From DASUPK01 sp035265665 (GTDB lineage: Bacteria > Actinomycetota > Thermoleophilia > Solirubrobacterales > 70-9), in assembly GCA_035265665.1 (NCBI GenBank), contig DATFOK010000067.1:1-8788 (forward strand): 8,788 bases of DNA, given 5' to 3'. Position 1 is the first letter of the stretch, and every line of letters starts with the position of its first letter. Shown here piece by piece: positions 6,191-8,788 of this stretch. The position numbers and the translations under genes were made by a program. A model generated the notes under the pieces. It was given only the letters and a program-made list of their open reading frames with translations. It was not told where the DNA came from and searched no databases.

Positions 6191-8170
6191 TCAGCCGTCC
6201 CTTTCCGCTGTGATCGTTCCCGCCTCGTCCACGGACGCGCTCCAGCCGGGCGGCAGCACGAGCGTCGCCTCAGGCAGCTCGAAGACGCACGGCCCCTCGG
6301 CGGCGAAGCCGGCCTCGGGCTCGCCCCGCAGCACCCGTGTGGAGACCCAGCTGCCGCCGAAGCGAGCCTCGCGCTCGCCCTCGGCGAGCCCGCCATCCGC
6401 CGCCGCCCGCGGTCGGGGCGCCGGGCCCGGCTCGACGGCCGCCACCCGGATGGTGACCAGCTCGAGCCTGCCCTGCGGATCGCGATAGCCGTAGCGCGCC
6501 TCGTGCTCGCTCGCGAAGTCCTCGGCGAGTCGATCCGGGTCCGGCTCGGGTGGCCCGGGAATCGGAAGCTCGAACGCCTGCCCGCGGTAGCGGAGCTCGT
6601 AGACGACCTCGAGCTCCGCATCCTCCATCCCGGAGAGCACGGGCTCGCTCAGCGCCTTCACCTCGGCGGCGACGCGATCCGCCGTGATCTCATCGGCTGA
6701 GAGCAGCACCGTCCGGGCGGTGTCGCGGCGGTGGCCGGCGGCAATCAGCCCGAGGGCCGACAGCACGCCGCTGGCCCGCGGGCAGACCAGACGCGTGATC
6801 TCGAGCTCGTCCGCCAAGGCGGCGGCGTGCATCGGGCCCGCCCCGCCGAACGGCAGCATCGCGTAGCCCCGCGGATCGACGCCCCGCTCCACGGTGACGA
6901 CCCGCAGCGCCCGGACCATCTCCTGGTTGGCGACACGGACGATCCCCTCCGCGGTCTCGTTCTCGTCCAGGTCGAGTTGCCCGCCGAGTGACGCGACTGC
7001 GCGCCTTGCGGCGTCGGTGTCGAGGGCGACGCCGCCGGCGAGGTCCGAGCTTGTGGATAGGTAGCCGAGCAGCAGGTTGGCGTCGGTGACCGTCGCCTCG
7101 GTGCCGCCCTTCCCGTAGCAGGCGGGCCCCGGCTCGGCGCCGGCGGAGCGGGGACCGACCCGGAGCGCGCCCCCGGCGTCGCGCCAGCCGATCGAGCCAC
7201 CACCCGCGCCCACGGTGTGGACGTCGACCATCGGTAGCTGGATCGGGCGGCCCTCGATCTCTCGGGAGTCGGTTCGCCGCACCTCGCCGTCGTCGACCAC
7301 GCAGACGTCGCAGGAGGTACCGCCCATGTCGATGCCGATCGAGTTCGGGTGACCGGCGCTGCGAGCGAGCAGGCCAGCCCCGACGGCCCCGCCCGCCGGC
7401 CCCGAGAGCACGCTCCAGGCCCCGGAGCGCGCAGCCTCGTCGGCGTCGGCCGTGCCGCCGGAGGAGCGCATCACCTCCGGCTCCGCCAGACCGCGCTCCC
7501 GGCAGGCGCCGGTGAGGCTGCCCAGGTAGCGGCCGAGCAGGGGGGAGAGGTAGGCGTCGATCAAGGTGGTGGAGAAGCGCTCGTACTCGCGGAAGGCGGG
7601 CAGCACCTCGTGGGAGGCGGAGACGTGGACATCCGGGAGGGCGTCGCGGAGCGCCGAGGCGATGCGCCGCTCGTGCGCCGGCTCGCGGAAGGCGAAGAGC
7701 AGGCAGACCGCCACCGACTCAGGATCGGAGCTGCGAAGCCGCTCGACCAGGCCCGCGATCTCGTCGTCGGCGAGCTCCTCGACCACCCCGCTCGCCCCGA
7801 TCCGCTCCGCCGCCTCGAATTTGAGCCCGTCATCGACCAGTGCCCTCGGCTTCGGGCGGCAGGGGTGGTAGAGGCTGGGGCGGTTCTGGCGGCCGATCTC
7901 GAGCAGGTCCGAGAACCCGCGGGTCGCGACCAGCGCGGTGCGTGCCCCACGCTCCTCGAGCAGGGCGTTGGTGCCGACGGTCATGCCATGGGTGAAGCCA
8001 CGGACGTCGGGTGGCGCGGCGCCGGCGCGCTTCAGGACCTCGTCGACGGCCGCGATCACGCCGCGCGACTGATCGTCCGGCGTACTCGGCACCTTGGCCG
8101 TGTGCAGGAACTCGCCGTCGAGCAGCGCGGCGTCGGTGAAGGTCCCGCCGACGTCGACGCCAAGCAGCAT
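6191..8170 (-). CDS. hyuA: Hydantoinase A / oxoprolinase alpha-type subunit
   Basis: This encodes 659 residues, the usual length for the family. The start at ATG 8170 puts the ATP-binding loop DVGGTFTD at 6-13, where it belongs. Other visible motifs are THGMTVGTNALLEERG (60-75), SGPAGGAVG (256-264), the second phosphate loop GIDMGGTSCDVCVVD (279-293), VDVHTVGAGGGSIGW (315-329), GPRSAGAEPGPACYGKGG (339-356) followed by TVTDANLLLGYL, and LPFGGAGPMHAAALA. These are the N-terminal and central hydantoinase A domains with the actin/hexokinase-like ATPase fold, followed by the C-terminal region. The subunit is expected to phosphorylate the ring amide while HyuB completes the reaction. Candidate substrates are hydantoins, 5-oxoproline or a carboxylase substrate; nothing nearby (no racemase, carbamoylase or transporter) decides. 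No ribosome binding site precedes the start, which may be leaderless. Confidence 0.94.
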   Translation of the reverse strand: MLLGVDVGGTFTDAALLDGEFLHTAKVPSTPDDQSRGVIAAVDEVLKRAGAAPPDVRGFTHGMTVGTNALLEERGARTALVATRGFSDLLEIGRQNRPSLYHPCRPKPRALVDDGLKFEAAERIGASGVVEELADDEIAGLVERLRSSDPESVAVCLLFAFREPAHERRIASALRDALPDVHVSASHEVLPAFREYERFSTTLIDAYLSPLLGRYLGSLTGACRERGLAEPEVMRSSGGTADADEAARSGAWSVLSGPAGGAVGAGLLARSAGHPNSIGIDMGGTSCDVCVVDDGEVRRTDSREIEGRPIQLPMVDVHTVGAGGGSIGWRDAGGALRVGPRSAGAEPGPACYGKGGTEATVTDANLLLGYLSTSSDLAGGVALDTDAARRAVASLGGQLDLDENETAEGIVRVANQEMVRALRVVTVERGVDPRGYAMLPFGGAGPMHAAALADELEITRLVCPRASGVLSALGLIAAGHRRDTARTVLLSADEITADRVAAEVKALSEPVLSGMEDAELEVVYELRYRGQAFELPIPGPPEPDPDRLAEDFASEHEARYGYRDPQGRLELVTIRVAAVEPGPAPRPRAAADGGLAEGEREARFGGSWVSTRVLRGEPEAGFAAEGPCVFELPEATLVLPPGWSASVDEAGTITAERDG

Positions 8171-8176
8171 CGCGCC

Positions 8177-8182
8177 AACTTA
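8177..8182 (-). promoter_or_regulatory. Possible leaderless -10 box for hyuA
   Basis: On the minus strand TAAGTT (fits TAnnnT) ends six bases before ATG 8170, so a transcript would begin at or next to the start codon. No Shine-Dalgarno is present, which fits a leaderless message as is common in actinobacteria. No convincing -35 hexamer is seen, so this is a weak call. Confidence 0.25.
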
Positions 8183-8197
8183 TCGGGGCGTGCGCGG

Positions 8198-8221
8198 GCG
8201 CCCGACCCCCCGGGCGGGCGC
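8198..8221. other. GC-rich hairpin between two minus-strand genes
   Basis: GCGCCCG (8198-8204) and CGGGCGC (8215-8221) are perfect 7-base inverted arms around a 10-base loop, located after the stop at 8244 and before the hyuA start. It could be a transcription-attenuating hairpin, but no T-run follows it and such repeats are easy to find in GC-rich DNA. Confidence 0.25.
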
Positions 8222-8243
8222 GCTCACACACGTACCCCAGAAA

Positions 8244-8681
8244 CTAGGCCGCGGCGGTCTCGACCTCATGCACCTCGAAGGTCTCCTCGAGATGCTTGTG
8301 CGAGGGGCAATAGTCCCTCCCCGGCAGCGGCTCGCGCTGGCAGGGGGTGCCCTTGCGGGTGCTGGCCAGGCAGCTGCGCTGCTGGCCATCCAGCGTCACG
8401 TCGGCGGGCAGGGAATCGAGGAACACCTCGATCCGGTCGATGTGCCGCTCGATGACCATGTAGACACGCACCTGCTCGGCGAGCGCGAAGTGCTCCCGCA
8501 CCTCGGTGAAGAGCGTTTTCGCCGGACGGGCGAAATAGCGACGGTCGGAGACGAGGCGCTCGATGGTGGCCTCGCATGCCTCCAGAACCTTGCGCCGGGC
8601 CGCGAACGTCCTCTCCGCACTCTCGGCCACCTCGATGCGAGGGGCCAGGTCCCGGTAGATGCAACGACTGAGTTGATACAT
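8244..8681 (-). CDS. Hypothetical protein with C-terminal Cys/His zinc-binding motif
   Basis: This encodes 145 residues from ATG 8681, with a strong AGGAG (8694-8690) 8 bases upstream. I do not recognise a named family. Residues 1-90 are predicted helical with many Arg and Glu (RIEVAESAERTFAARRKVLEACEATIERLV), including VREHFALAEQVRVYMVIERHIDRIEVFL at 61-88. Residues 104-128 hold C-x9-C-x10-C-x2-H (Cys104, Cys114, Cys125, His128; His130 nearby) in a CLASTRKGTPCQ...DYCPSH setting, a layout typical of small treble-clef-like or other zinc sites. A helical front with a zinc-binding tail suggests a nucleic-acid or protein adaptor, but that is inference. There is no signal peptide or membrane segment. 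It lies 73 bases upstream of hyuA on the same strand; a shared transcript is possible but a GC-rich hairpin and a possible hyuA promoter lie between. Confidence 0.72.
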   Translation of the reverse strand: MYQLSRCIYRDLAPRIEVAESAERTFAARRKVLEACEATIERLVSDRRYFARPAKTLFTEVREHFALAEQVRVYMVIERHIDRIEVFLDSLPADVTLDGQQRSCLASTRKGTPCQREPLPGRDYCPSHKHLEETFEVHEVETAAA

Positions 8682-8698
8682 CCCGATCTCTCCTATCC

Positions 8699-8748
8699 CG
8701 CCTGAAGCCGTGTCCGTACGAGCAACCTTGCCCTGGACCCTTCAGGCG
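8699..8748 (-). promoter_or_regulatory. Structured leader with 9-bp perfect inverted repeat
   Basis: In the sense of the downstream gene, CGCCTGAAG (8748-8740) and CTTCAGGCG (8707-8699) are perfect 9-base complementary arms, 32 bases apart. Inside, GTCC (8738-8735) can pair with GGAC (8715-8712), extending the stem after a small internal loop. The 3' arm ends four bases before AGGAG (8694-8690), so folding could affect ribosome access. As DNA it could instead be a pair of operator half-sites. It matches no riboswitch I know. Confidence 0.45.
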
Positions 8749-8788
8749 AATGCGATTCAAGCATGCCCAAAATTAAGTAGGGTTAAGC

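Noticed and set aside
4774..6213. 479-residue plus-strand open frame opposite hyuB
   Set aside because: Its translation is Arg/Gly/Ala/Val-rich with no family motifs, while the minus strand carries complete HyuB motifs. It is a codon-bias shadow, as are the long plus-strand frames at 2117-3136, 3246-4361 and 7349-8455.
6190..6621. N-terminal extension of hyuB by 144 residues
   Set aside because: It lies within the hyuA C-terminus in another frame, is Arg/Ser/Pro-rich, and the family N-terminus with a ribosome binding site begins at 6189.
1..8788. Mobile elements, CRISPR arrays, defence genes, tRNA or rRNA genes
   Set aside because: No transposase, integrase, regularly spaced repeats, cloverleaf-like sequence or known defence domain was found on either strand.

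Overview
The window is high-GC DNA, with third codon positions almost all G or C. It looks like a chromosomal segment of an actinobacterium, and the gene content hints at Thermoleophilia/Solirubrobacterales. That placement is inferred from composition and gene types, not from a marker gene. No RNA gene, insertion sequence, CRISPR array or phage gene was seen. Almost all of it is coding, and the two gaps worth reading are 4347-4611 and 8682-8788.

Left block, + strand (1-1861): the 3' end of a CysM-type cysteine synthase, a protein distantly resembling the queuosine-salvage glycosylases, a textbook JAMM protease of the Mec type, and a zinc-ribbon/DUF2007-like membrane-anchored protein. The genes are tightly packed (one TGATG stop/start overlap), so they look like one operon. 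CysM plus Mec is the signature of the CysO sulfur-carrier route to cysteine: sulfur is carried on the C-terminus of CysO, CysM joins it to an activated serine, and Mec clips the cysteine off. CysO itself is not in the window and may lie just upstream.

Middle block, - strand (4346 down to 1760): a DUF1802 protein, a DUF1152 protein and a gluzincin-like protein that appears to have lost its zinc-binding HExxH. A good promoter (TTGTCA, 17 bases, TAGACT) sits ahead of the block, with nested inverted repeats just upstream that could be an operator. The DUF1152 gene has no normal start codon where its domain begins, so either it starts deep inside the DUF1802 gene or it uses an unusual initiation. 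The last gene runs about 100 bases into the 3' end of the convergent DUF2007-like gene.

Right block, - strand (8681 down to 4612): a small Cys/His-rich protein of unknown function with a strong ribosome binding site and a 9-bp perfect inverted repeat in its leader, then hyuA and hyuB, the two subunits of a hydantoinase/oxoprolinase-type ATP-dependent amidohydrolase. hyuA and hyuB are separated by one base and surely form one enzyme. HyuB carries a roughly 19-residue insertion, bounded by short direct repeats, just ahead of one of its most conserved motifs.

I do not see a clear new defence or mobile system. The best leads are the DUF1802-DUF1152-pseudoprotease operon with its start-codon puzzle, the structured leader at 8682-8748, the insertion in HyuB, and the glycosylase-like gene embedded in the CysM-Mec cluster.
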